Source: Chloroflexota bacterium (lineage in GTDB: Bacteria; Chloroflexota; Dehalococcoidia; Lucifugimonadales; Lucifugimonadaceae). Taken from it: a DNA stretch of 64,000 bases. Under the pieces are notes generated by a model. That model was not told where the DNA came from. It saw only the letters and a program-made list of their open reading frames with translations, and did no database searches. The position numbers and the translations under genes are program-made. The stretch spans positions 1 through 64,000 of the forward strand of contig JAQBVG010000002.1 in the NCBI GenBank assembly GCA_027623655.1, in the 5' to 3' direction. Positions 7,153-15,559 of the stretch are shown piece by piece; position 1 is the stretch's first letter, and every line of letters begins with the position of its first letter.

Positions 7153-8142
7153 TTTTGAGTCTGACTCTCGATCGACTGGAGGATGCCTCGCATATGGCCA
7201 ACACAGAAGGCCATGTACTCGCGCCCTTGCGGACTGTCGGTCGAGATGCGGTTCAGATGGTCATAGTCGATCACCCCGTCGTAGCCGACGTCGTTCAACG
7301 CCTTCGCCACGTCGTACATGTTGAGGTCACCTTCGTCCGGCATAACCTCTTCGTATTCGCCGTTCTCGGGAATCGTGCCTTTCACATTTCGAAAGTGAAC
7401 GTGAACAATCTTCTTCCCGAAGCGCTTGATACCTTCGAAAATGTCCTCGCCCGATTCGTAGCGAGTTCCGACGCAGAACGTCATTCCATTGTTTGCTGAG
7501 GGGATTTCGTCAAAGCCGATCGAACGCATCGAAGTTGTACAGGACCTGCGGCACGCCGTTGATCTTCGGGACCGGCAGGTCGTTTCCGTGCATGCCGATT
7601 TTCATGTTGTACTGGTCGGCGATCGGCATCACGTTTCGATAAATGTTGAGTGTGCCCTCCCAGATTTATTCGGCCGTGGGTGCGTCGTCGCGCAACGGCA
7701 TGTTGGCAAGCTGTCTTACGGTCATGCGATGATGCTGGTAGCCACCACGTCCTGTCACCCAGCTGTGGAATTCATCACGAAAGGGACGCAGGGTTGCCGC
7801 CTGAAAGCACTGGATGCCGAACATCGGAAGCCCGGCTTCACCGCAGAGCTCAGCGTTGACCTGTAGGTTTTCGATTTCTCTGTCGCCATCGGGAAGACCA
7901 AGGAAGGCATTCACGTAGTCGGGTCCCGACGTGTTGGCGCGTTCTATCTTCAGTCCCGCGTCATCAAGTTTTTCGATAACCGTCGCGAGACCCTCACGGC
8001 TGGCTCGCCCACCAGCCTCGCTGTAACCCGGCACCATGTCGAGAACGACGTCGACGTAGTCGACTCCGATCTGCTTAATGAACTTGAGATCTTCGGGACG
8101 GTCGATCCAGTCAGCGCTTATGCGGGTACCGATCCTGATCAT
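7143..8142 (-). pseudogene. uxuA: Mannonate dehydratase (UxuA) pseudogene
   Basis: Intact UxuA dehydrates D-mannonate to 2-keto-3-deoxygluconate in hexuronate breakdown. The first 158 codons read well (MIRIGTRISADWIDRPED ... RGGYQHHRMTVRQLANM) but end at an in-frame TAA at 7666-7668. The same frame continues for 51 convincing codons (IWEGTLNIYRNVMPIADQYN ... NFDAFDRL) until TGA at 7510-7512. The remaining 121 codons are intact in another frame (FDEIPSANNGMTFCVGT ... HVHFRNVKG). Rejoined, the parts give about 330 residues, the family's size. Two independent lesions, a nonsense codon and a frameshift near 7512, make real decay likelier than a single sequencing error. An AGGAGG ribosome-binding site remains just upstream of the ATG. 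Confidence 0.85.
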
Positions 8143-8211
8143 GAATTCGCCTCCTAAGTGCGGGCCTGTTTCCTGGCGCGGCTGTGACTGTTCGTCGACC
8201 TGAAACCCGGC

Positions 8212-9819
8212 TTAGCCCGGTGTTGCGTTCAGTTCATTCAGTCGACTTTCCAGTACCGCAACCCTTGACGCCGGGGCGTTCAAATTCGTCGCCGCAAGTA
8301 TCGCATTCCGAAGGTGAGTCGCTGCCTCTGATCTTGCATCCACACCTGCGGCGACACTCGAGGCCATTTCGTAATACTTCATTGCACGATCGTGATCACC
8401 AGCCTCCGAGAAGTGATATCCGAGTCGATGCGCGTTGCCTTCAAGGTCTCCCTGGAAAATTGATTCCATAGCCTCAGCCACCTGAAGATGCAGTTCGCGC
8501 CGTCGTCGATGGAGTATCGAGCTGTAGGCGGCGTCCCGGGCTATTTCGTGCTTGAAGATGTACTGGAGATTGGGTAGCCGCATCTGCTCCTGGATCAGTT
8601 CCTGGCTCTCCAGTGTCGTAAGCTGCCTGTCGAGTTCGAGGGTGGAATCCGATATCTGGCCAAGAATGCTGTGGTAGAACGCTCGCCCGATAACAGATGC
8701 CAGCTGGAGCGTGGCTTTTGCCTCGCCCGTGAGCCGGTCCATACGCGCCATGAGAAGCGACTGGAGCGAATCTGGAATCTTCGCATCGGTAACGTCGCTG
8801 GATTCGTCCCACTCCAATCCCTCTTCTGTGTGACGGATCATCCCGTGATCGATGAACCACCTGACCACCTCTTCAACGAAGTAAGGATTGCCTTCTGACT
8901 TTCTGAGTACGAGATCTCGGGCATCGGCTGGAAAATTTCGAATATGGAGGAGCGCCGTGATCAGTTCGTTCGTGTGCTCATTGTCCAGGGGGTGTAGCGT
9001 AATCTCTGTGTAAATGTCGGGATACTTGCTTCTGACGACTTCCCGCAATCTCTGTGCTGGCGATTGCGGGTCGGGTCGGAACGCCAGTAGCAACAGGGTC
9101 GAGGAGCCTTTCACAATATCCATCAAGTGAACCACCAATTCCAGCGACGCGTCATCCGACCACTGGAGATCGTCGAAAACGACAATTAGTGGAGTTAGCT
9201 GAGCCTGTTGCAAAAAGGCCGGAGCGACAACGTCAAAGAGGTCTCGCTTAATCGATTCCGCGGGGTAATTGGGGGCGTCGTGTAGGACCTTTGCGGCAAT
9301 CATTTTTTCGATCGCGACACTACATAGCGACACTTCGCCGTCCGACCCTCCCATCGAGCGGAGCGCATCGTCTACTTTTGCGTGTATGACGCTGGGAGCA
9401 TCGTTCAGTTGGACATCGAATTTTTGGCGCGCCATGTTTTGGAATAGCGAGTAGGGGCGGCCCATATCGTAGGGAATACCCTGGCCGAAATCCCATGTGC
9501 GCTCTGGCATTGTTTTGAACCACTCACTCCGTAGTTCATCGAGTAACCGACTTTTGCCCAGTCCAGCGTCCCCAATCAGAGAAACGATCTGGCCAGTTCC
9601 GCTCTTGATCGATTCGGCCAGTCCGACGAGTTGACTGAACTCCTTGTCACGCCCAATCAGCGGAGCCACAAGACCCCTGGGCCGCTCAGTTCGCAGGCGG
9701 GTGCGGATGACGCGGTAAACATCGACCGGCTCCGCTTTGCCTTTCACTTCTATCCCGCCAAGCGGCTCGAGATCAAATACGCCCTCGATCAGCCGCTGGG
9801 TATCGGACGAGATCTGCAA
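8212..9819 (-). CDS. AAA/TPR portion of an interrupted cyclase-ATPase protein
   Basis: This 535-codon stretch is the downstream part of a class III cyclase/AAA-ATPase protein. It contains the end of the cyclase domain (ISSDTQRLIEGVFDLEPLGG, VKGKAEPVDVYRV), then a STAND-like ATPase with Walker A LIGDAGLGKSRLLDEL and Walker B LIVVFDDLQWSDD, a winged-helix-like region and one or two TPR-like helices at the end. It is in the same frame as the cyclase part and separated only by a TAG at 9829-9831. TTG 9817-9819 could serve as a start, but no proper ribosome-binding site is seen. The C-terminus is short for this architecture, which often carries many TPRs and exceeds 1000 residues. Probably part of a pseudogene or of a falsely interrupted gene. 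Confidence 0.75.
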   Translation of the reverse strand: MQISSDTQRLIEGVFDLEPLGGIEVKGKAEPVDVYRVIRTRLRTERPRGLVAPLIGRDKEFSQLVGLAESIKSGTGQIVSLIGDAGLGKSRLLDELRSEWFKTMPERTWDFGQGIPYDMGRPYSLFQNMARQKFDVQLNDAPSVIHAKVDDALRSMGGSDGEVSLCSVAIEKMIAAKVLHDAPNYPAESIKRDLFDVVAPAFLQQAQLTPLIVVFDDLQWSDDASLELVVHLMDIVKGSSTLLLLAFRPDPQSPAQRLREVVRSKYPDIYTEITLHPLDNEHTNELITALLHIRNFPADARDLVLRKSEGNPYFVEEVVRWFIDHGMIRHTEEGLEWDESSDVTDAKIPDSLQSLLMARMDRLTGEAKATLQLASVIGRAFYHSILGQISDSTLELDRQLTTLESQELIQEQMRLPNLQYIFKHEIARDAAYSSILHRRRRELHLQVAEAMESIFQGDLEGNAHRLGYHFSEAGDHDRAMKYYEMASSVAAGVDARSEAATHLRNAILAATNLNAPASRVAVLESRLNELNATPG

Positions 9820-9828
9820 CGTCCCGGC

Positions 9829-10320
9829 CTACGCTGTCTGCTCCATCCTGGCGGCTACATTTACAGCGTCGCCCATCGCCGTGTACTCGGTAACGGCGGA
9901 GGAGCCTACGTCTCCGACGACCACCAGCCCGGTGTTGATTCCAATTCGGACGTTGAAATCCTGACCGTAGTCCTGACGGACACTTTCCCGAAGTTCGTTG
10001 ATACCGTCCAGGATTTCGAGGCCAGCCCGCACAGCCCGTTCAGGGTCGTCTTCATGGCTAACAGGTGCACCGAAGAAAGCCATCAGGCCGTCACCGGTGA
10101 ACTTTCCGACGGTCCCTTCGTAACGAAGGATCGGAGCCGTCATGTGCTCAAAGGCTTCATTCATGATGTCGACCCACTCTTCGGGATCGAACTGCTCGGC
10201 AAGCGAAGTTGAACTCACAACGTCGCAAAACAGCAGGCTGAGAACCCGACGCTCCCCCCGACTTGAACGGGAGCGTCCGCTGGAGCGGGTTGGCATGCTG
10301 GACGGCATCACATTTTCCAT
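9829..10320 (-). CDS. Class III adenylate/guanylate cyclase domain, N-terminal fragment
   Basis: The 163-residue product carries a nucleotide cyclase catalytic domain: first metal-binding Asp in LLFCDVVSSTSLAEQF, second in GKFTGDGLMAFFG, and the transition-state Asn/Arg pair in GDAVNVAARME. Class III cyclases make cAMP or cGMP as homodimers. It ends at TAG 9829-9831 just after ARMEQTA, before the domain is complete; the next codons (AGTLQISSDTQRL) continue the same protein in frame. A single G-to-T change (GAG to TAG) would account for the break. As it stands the fragment lacks the terminal strands of the fold, so activity is doubtful. It lies next to the decayed uxuA gene. Confidence 0.78.
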   Translation of the reverse strand: MENVMPSSMPTRSSGRSRSSRGERRVLSLLFCDVVSSTSLAEQFDPEEWVDIMNEAFEHMTAPILRYEGTVGKFTGDGLMAFFGAPVSHEDDPERAVRAGLEILDGINELRESVRQDYGQDFNVRIGINTGLVVVGDVGSSAVTEYTAMGDAVNVAARMEQTA

Positions 10321-10423
10321 GTTTGTCTCACCTGGCCGGAGTCTACGCCGGGGTTGTTTACAGCCTTGGGTCGAATCGGTGCGAAATCAGTTTGGCCGGG
10401 TCGTGGAATCTTATCAATAAATA

Positions 10424-10464
10424 CCTGTCGTTTATCACCCCGGGGGGTGGCAGGGGCCGACAGG
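10424..10464 (-). terminator. Terminator-like hairpin after the restriction-modification operon
   Basis: On the minus strand CCTGTCG/CGACAGG form a 7-bp outer stem and CACCCC/GGGGTG a 6-bp inner stem, followed by a T/A-rich run (TATTTATTG, 10415-10423). It begins 10 bases after the stop of the 206-residue gene, so it probably ends the methyltransferase-endonuclease transcript and insulates the cyclase gene downstream. Confidence 0.55.
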
Positions 10465-10474
10465 GTACCCGTGC

Positions 10475-11095
10475 TCAACTCGAAGGCGGTCCGTTCAGCA
10501 GCGCACTCAGGGAATATTCGGCTTCGAAACGGCCGTCGAGTTCCAACCGATGTGTACAGAGTGTCACGTGATTGTGGTCGCATGTGGCGAGTATTTGCTC
10601 AAATCTATCGACAGTGGTGTTCCCGAAGAGAAGCAATACGGGCAGCACATGGCGTCGTTCAGCCTGGAAGATCGCAGCCTGATACCACAGCGCCTGCCTT
10701 AAACCATCGGACCATGAGTCGGCACGTTCGATTTCAATCACATGAGTCGGGAACTTTGAACTAAACCCGATCAGGAGATCGGCACGCTCTTTGCCGGTCC
10801 ACATTGCCGCCTGTTCTATTGCGTTTACGCCTGCCAGTCTGAAGATGCGAGTCACCTCTTCCTGGATTTCGGCTTCAGCCTTTTTCGGAATACCCTGGGC
10901 TGCGTCGAAGCCCTTCATGATTCCGTCTTTTAATGTCGCGTGGGACAGATTGAACTGGGACTCCCAGGCCGAATAGAGGGCCGCTTTTCGGGTGTTGCTG
11001 AGCTGGGACCAGCCGACTGCATCCGCCTCCTGATGGATGGTCGAGACAATCGTTTCTCGTTCGTGTTCCAGCAGTTCAGTCAGCGTTCGAGTCAT
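10475..11095 (-). CDS. Putative type II restriction endonuclease (PD-(D/E)XK-like)
   Basis: No family name can be assigned from sequence alone. The 206-residue protein follows the methyltransferase gene with an ATGA overlap, the usual layout for a restriction-modification pair. Residues 106-123 look like a nuclease core: Asp106 in ERADLLIGF, then a beta strand HVIEIERAD with Glu121 and Glu123, followed by an amphipathic helix GLRQALWYQAAIF. This is D-(14)-E-x-E, the ExE variant known from BamHI, where Lys is replaced by Glu. Length is also near BamHI's 213 residues. The N-terminal half is helical and charged. Assignment rests on context plus this motif; an alternative is a restriction-unrelated nuclease or regulator. 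Confidence 0.55.
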   Translation of the reverse strand: MTRTLTELLEHERETIVSTIHQEADAVGWSQLSNTRKAALYSAWESQFNLSHATLKDGIMKGFDAAQGIPKKAEAEIQEEVTRIFRLAGVNAIEQAAMWTGKERADLLIGFSSKFPTHVIEIERADSWSDGLRQALWYQAAIFQAERRHVLPVLLLFGNTTVDRFEQILATCDHNHVTLCTHRLELDGRFEAEYSLSALLNGPPSS

Positions 11096-12036
11096 GGTTT
11101 CTTCACCACCGACGGCTTGAATTTTTTGCCGCTGGCGTGGGCCTCAAGCCGGTCCTGTGCCAGTTCGACGTACTCAGACGATACGTCGTAGCCAACAAAA
11201 TGGCGATGATTCTTGACCGCTGCGAGCGCCGTCGAGCCAGTCCCCATGAAGGGGTCGAGCACCACTTCGCCAGAGAACGTGTACAACTCAATTGCCCGCC
11301 GTGGCAATTCTTCCGGGAACGGTGCCGGATGTCCGACCTGTCTGGCTGATTGCGGGGCAAATTCCCAGACGCTTTTCGTGAATTCCAGGAAATCATCTCG
11401 TTTTATTGTCGCCTGGCGTCCTTCGAGCGGTTTTCTGCCGAAAGGGGCCTTCTGGAATACGAGAATGTACTCGTGCGTATCACGGAGGGTTGGATTTGAC
11501 GGCGACATCCAACTTCCCCATGCGGTCGAGCTCCCTGCACCCGCCGATTTGTTCCATATGATCTCCCCCCGCATATGAAATCCGGCAAGTGACGCCTGCT
11601 CGATGACGTAGGCGTGAAGAGGGATATAGGGTTTCCGGCCGAGATTTGCCACGTTTACAAGCGCGCGCCCGCCGTCGACCAATACTCTAAACGTCTCGCG
11701 TAATACGTTGCCGATAAGCTCCATGTACTGCTCATGCGTGAGATCGTCGTCGTAGTCTTTCCCTACGTTGTAGGGGGGAGACGTAACCATGAGGTGGACG
11801 GAACGGTCCGGAAGTTCCGTCATTCGCTCGCTGGAGTGAACGAATATACGGTCCAGGAACTCGGTCGGAATCGACTGTTCCGGCTCAGCCTTCCTGTCGA
11901 GGCTTGCCCGATCTTCCGGCTGAAGCGCGCGCGCATAGTACTCGGAAGAATCGTGGCTGAATCGCCCGTTGGTCCCAAAGCGCGAAGTGCTTGTGGGGCG
12001 CTGTTTGGGTGTGGATGTTGATCGACGTTGCGTCAT
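11092..12036 (-). CDS. DNA (cytosine-N4 or adenine-N6) methyltransferase, beta class
   Basis: The 314-residue protein has the catalytic motif IV TSPPYNVGKDY (residues 85-95) and, toward the C-terminus, the SAM-binding motif I DPFMGTGSTALAA (261-273) and GYDVSSEYVELAQ. The order IV then I defines the beta class, and the S-P-P-Y form is typical of N4-cytosine enzymes, though some N6-adenine enzymes have it. NPTLRDTHEYILVFQK and GRKPLEGRQ are further family segments. The first 55 residues are a polar extension without homology, so translation might begin later. It overlaps the probable endonuclease gene by four bases (ATGA). The target sequence cannot be read from the gene. Confidence 0.88.
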   Translation of the reverse strand: MTQRRSTSTPKQRPTSTSRFGTNGRFSHDSSEYYARALQPEDRASLDRKAEPEQSIPTEFLDRIFVHSSERMTELPDRSVHLMVTSPPYNVGKDYDDDLTHEQYMELIGNVLRETFRVLVDGGRALVNVANLGRKPYIPLHAYVIEQASLAGFHMRGEIIWNKSAGAGSSTAWGSWMSPSNPTLRDTHEYILVFQKAPFGRKPLEGRQATIKRDDFLEFTKSVWEFAPQSARQVGHPAPFPEELPRRAIELYTFSGEVVLDPFMGTGSTALAAVKNHRHFVGYDVSSEYVELAQDRLEAHASGKKFKPSVVKKP

Positions 12037-12269
12037 TTGTTACGGATGCTAGCAGTTAGCGCGCGCGAGCGCGAACCGGATTGGTCCCTGTTCGGGTCGG
12101 GCGCCGGGCAACGGCGTAATTGGGATGTCAATGCGGCGTGTGTGGCGGCGTGGCAATCGGCATTTGCTGAGGGGATTTCACGCGGACGACAGAACCGAAG
12201 CGCACAGTGATCAGCGATATCTCCACGCTGGCCTGGGGCTTCCTCAGGATTGCAGGAGTCAATCCGTGC

Positions 12270-14360
12270 CTAATCGGTTGCCTGATCCAGGATGCTGATC
12301 AAATCGACAGCGCGCTTGCTGCTGTCGGCACCTTTTGCAGAAATGCCCTCGTCGAACATCTGGATGCAGAACGGACACGATACTGCGACGGTCTCGGCGC
12401 CGGTTTCGAGGAATTGATCGGTACGCATATGATTCACCCGCTCGCCCTCCTCCTCCATCCACATCCGGCCGCCACCGGCTCCACAACAGAACGCTCGTTC
12501 CTTGTTGCGCTCCATCTCGACGAATTGCAGCCCCGGGATCGAGCTGATTATCTCGCGCGGGGCGCCGTATTCGCCGTTGTGCCGCCCCAGGTAGCAGGAG
12601 TCGTGGTAGGTGACTGTGCCGATCTTGCCAATGCCAGCCTCGGTCGGTTTCAGTTTGCCCCGCTTAAGTAAGTCACCCACAAACGCCGTGTAGTGGATCA
12701 CATCGTAGTTGCCGCCGAGCTGCGGATACTCATTTTTGATCGTGTTGAAACAATGCGGGCAGGTCGTAATGATCTTCTTGACGTCGTACTGCTTGAACGT
12801 CGCGATGTTTGTTTCTGCCTGCGTCAGGAACAGGTATTCGTTGCCCAGTCGGCGTGCCGGATCCCCTGTGCACGTTTCCTCGTCGCCGAGCACAGCGAAG
12901 TCGATCCCCGCTTTTTTTAACACCGACGTCATTGACCGTGTCGTATCGACGCCACGTTGTACGAGGGCGCCAGAACAACCGACCCAGAACAACACCTCAG
13001 ATTCGGGTTTTTCGGCCAGGGTTGGAATATCCAAACCGTCCATCCAGGAGGTGCGGGTAAGGGTTGTGCCACGCCAGGGATGGCCGCGCTGCTCGATCGA
13101 CTGGAGTGCGGATTGCGCAGTATCTGGTGTAGTAGCCTCTTCGAGTGTCAGGAACCGGCGCATATCGACGATCGTATCGATGTGGTTTATCTCGACCGGG
13201 CATGCGTCGAGGCAGGCGGCGCAGGTAAGGCAACTCCACAATGAGTCGTCCCCGACCGCGTCATGGACCATCGACCTGGCAGGCGCCGGTGGAGTTTCCC
13301 CCATCGGCGTTCCGAGGAGCACAGGGCTCCGCTCTTCCATATACCCACGCATATTCTGGATGACCGCCCGTGGCGACAACGGCTTGCCGGACGCCCAGGC
13401 GGGGCAGGCATCCTGGCACCGCCCGCAGTTCGTACATGCGTCGAAACTCAGAAGCTGGGTCCAGGGAAGATTCGGAATGTCTTTTGCCCCGAATGTTTCA
13501 AGAGTTTCAAAATCGCCCATCGGCTTTAGCGCCCCGCGGGGTCCGAGACTTCGGTAGTACCAGTTCATTGGACTAACGATCATGTGGGCGAATCGGCTGA
13601 ACCGCGCAGCTGCGTAGACGAACGCGGTTGCAAAGATCGCAGCGTGCACCCACCACGTCGCTGCGTGGATCGTTTCGAGGCCAGCAGGCGAAATTCCTGT
13701 TCCTAGAAATGCCTTCGCTACGATCCAGCCGACTGGAGACCAGCCGGCGATCGAGGGGTCGTACTGGACTGAAGAGGGATTCAGTTCGGTGGCTCCGATG
13801 CGAAGTCCTTCAATCAGGAACCCGCTTGCCAGCAGGCCGAACAGGAACGCCAGCACGATGCCATCGTCGAGCGCAGTGTTCAGGCGCCCGGGTCGCAACA
13901 CATATCGGCGCCATGCAGCCATCGACAGTCCGACCGCCGCCAGCAATCCGCCGAACACATCCCACACGAAGCCGAGTGGAACACGGGCGTGAACAGTAGG
14001 CCAGATCCAGTTCAAATATTTTTCGGCATTGAACTCGAGCGCAGCGATCGTTGTGGCGAGCAGCAGGACGGTGAATCCCCAGAAGATTGCGAAATGCATT
14101 ATTCCGGGGTAGAGATCGCGTCTGCGTACGAATTGCCTGTGGGCGAACAGGCCAGTGGTCAACAGTGAAAAAAATGCCTTCCAGCGTTTTTTGGTCGGGC
14201 CGAGATTTACATCAGTTCCGGCTGTGTGCCAGATCCGCCAGCGACGCCGAAGCGCATATGCGATCGACGCCAGCGCGATCGGGGCGACCAGGTAAACCAG
14301 AGCACCGGCGAACGGGTATCCGATATTCCAAAAATCTGTGCGCCCTGCGAAATCCGACAT
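12270..14360 (-). CDS. Membrane Fe-S oxidoreductase, EtfD/HdrD-like
   Basis: The 696-residue protein joins an N-terminal membrane part (several hydrophobic segments between residues 13 and 255, resembling nitrate-reductase gamma-type cytochrome b) to a dicluster ferredoxin domain and two CCG domains. [4Fe-4S] ligands are Cys309/312/315/319 (ACTNCGRCQDACP) and Cys377/380/383/387 (SCLTCAACLDACP). The CCG blocks read VGCSG...TCTGDPARR...TTCPHCFNT and DSCYLGRHNG...FCCGAGGGRMW...CPFCIQMF. Related proteins such as mycobacterial EtfD (Rv0338c) pass electrons from electron-transfer flavoprotein to menaquinone during fatty-acid oxidation; that function is inferred, since no etf genes lie nearby. The 233 bases between its stop and the methyltransferase gene hold no recognised feature. 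Confidence 0.85.
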   Translation of the reverse strand: MSDFAGRTDFWNIGYPFAGALVYLVAPIALASIAYALRRRWRIWHTAGTDVNLGPTKKRWKAFFSLLTTGLFAHRQFVRRRDLYPGIMHFAIFWGFTVLLLATTIAALEFNAEKYLNWIWPTVHARVPLGFVWDVFGGLLAAVGLSMAAWRRYVLRPGRLNTALDDGIVLAFLFGLLASGFLIEGLRIGATELNPSSVQYDPSIAGWSPVGWIVAKAFLGTGISPAGLETIHAATWWVHAAIFATAFVYAAARFSRFAHMIVSPMNWYYRSLGPRGALKPMGDFETLETFGAKDIPNLPWTQLLSFDACTNCGRCQDACPAWASGKPLSPRAVIQNMRGYMEERSPVLLGTPMGETPPAPARSMVHDAVGDDSLWSCLTCAACLDACPVEINHIDTIVDMRRFLTLEEATTPDTAQSALQSIEQRGHPWRGTTLTRTSWMDGLDIPTLAEKPESEVLFWVGCSGALVQRGVDTTRSMTSVLKKAGIDFAVLGDEETCTGDPARRLGNEYLFLTQAETNIATFKQYDVKKIITTCPHCFNTIKNEYPQLGGNYDVIHYTAFVGDLLKRGKLKPTEAGIGKIGTVTYHDSCYLGRHNGEYGAPREIISSIPGLQFVEMERNKERAFCCGAGGGRMWMEEEGERVNHMRTDQFLETGAETVAVSCPFCIQMFDEGISAKGADSSKRAVDLISILDQATD

Positions 14361-14490
14361 GCCCGAATGAAGTCCTGTATTGGGGGAAAAGAAACGAGTA
14401 CCGGAAGTTTACGGATCACCTGCCGCCGTGTCGTGCCCCGGCTCCGCGGACAGCGTAGACCTCGGTGCCTGCCTGTCGAAACTCCCTGTG

Positions 14491-15540
14491 TCAGTTGACT
14501 ATGCGTGACCACATAAGCACAGATGAGCCAGTGATCAACCACAGGAATATGTTGATCAACAGGGGTTTGTCCTTGATCAACACTTCTTCCGGAGCCTCAC
14601 CGGCGTTCTGCGAGTGGATCAGGTACAGGTAGCGCATCACACCGTACGCGACGAAAGGAATGGTCAGCATCATTGAGTTGTTGTTGGGGACATTCGCCTC
14701 ACCGAGCCCGGTGCTGAACGTATACAGCGTGTAGGCAATTAACGTGGCCGTCGCCACTACATTGATGAGACTGTCGAGAAGCGGTAGCGAGTATTGCCGC
14801 AAAATAATGCGCTGCGACTCGGAATTGCTCCCCGCCGACTGGAGCTCGCCTCGTCGCTTTGCGAGAGCGAGGAACAGGGCACCGAGGGCTGTCACGACGT
14901 AGAGCCACGGCGAAATCGTAAGATCAAGTTCAGTTGCCGCCCCGGGAGGTCCGATTATGGCGTGGTCGATGGCAACCGAACCGGCAACAGCCCGTAATAC
15001 GAATCCTGAGGCCACCGTCATAACGTCGAGGAGCACGATGTTCTTCAGCCACCAACTGTAGGCGACGTTCGTGCCAAGATAGGTTGCGGCAGTGATGGCG
15101 AGCGGGACCGATATCGCGATCGCAGCAACCAGACCACCCACGATCATTACGAGCGCTATGGCGATCGCCCATCCTATTGATATTCGACCGGCGGCGATTG
15201 GTCGATTCCGCTTCCGAGGATGTGCACGGTCTCTCTCGAGATCGATCGAATCGTTAATGAAATAAACTGCCGCCGAAAGCAACACGAAAACTGCCAGAGC
15301 TGCGAATCCACGGCCGACAATTTCGGCCATGCCGACAATGTCGTCGCGGTAATACCAGATATTAACGGTGAAAAACAGGGGAACGAGCACCAGACCGTTT
15401 TTTACCATTTGCCGAGGGCGCGACTCCTCGATGATGGCCCTGATGGTCGGTACCCGTGCAGCCTGAATCGTGGTTTCCTGTTCTGCCGACATTTCAGCGA
15501 TGATAGGAGTATTTGAAATTTTGGGCCAGTTCAGGCCCAC
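14491..15540 (-). CDS. UbiA-family prenyltransferase, DPPR synthase-like
   Basis: The 349-residue polytopic protein carries the UbiA signature NDSIDLERDRAHPRKRNRP (Asn96, Asp97, Asp100, Asp104) and the second site YSWWLKNIVLLDVM. The opening ESRPRQMVKNGLVLVPLFF and the AHP.KR.RPIAAG segment are typical of decaprenyl-phosphate phosphoribosyltransferases (Rv3806c type), which make decaprenylphosphoryl-5-phosphoribose, rather than of quinone-pathway UbiA/MenA. About nine membrane helices are visible. ATG 15492 (MSAEQETTIQ) may be the true start, because ATG 15540 would leave only 19 bases to the divergent tlyA gene. No arabinan genes are nearby, so its product here is uncertain. Confidence 0.82.
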   Translation of the reverse strand: MGLNWPKISNTPIIAEMSAEQETTIQAARVPTIRAIIEESRPRQMVKNGLVLVPLFFTVNIWYYRDDIVGMAEIVGRGFAALAVFVLLSAAVYFINDSIDLERDRAHPRKRNRPIAAGRISIGWAIAIALVMIVGGLVAAIAISVPLAITAATYLGTNVAYSWWLKNIVLLDVMTVASGFVLRAVAGSVAIDHAIIGPPGAATELDLTISPWLYVVTALGALFLALAKRRGELQSAGSNSESQRIILRQYSLPLLDSLINVVATATLIAYTLYTFSTGLGEANVPNNNSMMLTIPFVAYGVMRYLYLIHSQNAGEAPEEVLIKDKPLLINIFLWLITGSSVLMWSRIVN

Positions 15541-15559
15541 GCGCTAATTAGAAACATTT

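Noticed and set aside
9829-9831. TAG recoding as a sense codon (for example selenocysteine-like or pyrrolysine) in the cyclase gene.
   Set aside because: Many genes in the window, including rpmH, jag, rplP and rpmJ, end with TAG; RF1 is encoded here, and no tRNA for TAG is seen.
7492-12180. Exact 17-base match TTTGCTGAGGGGATTTC at about 7492 and 12163.
   Set aside because: One pair of 17-mers is not very unlikely by chance in 64 kb, the flanks do not match, and one copy is inside the uxuA pseudogene coding for EIPSAN.
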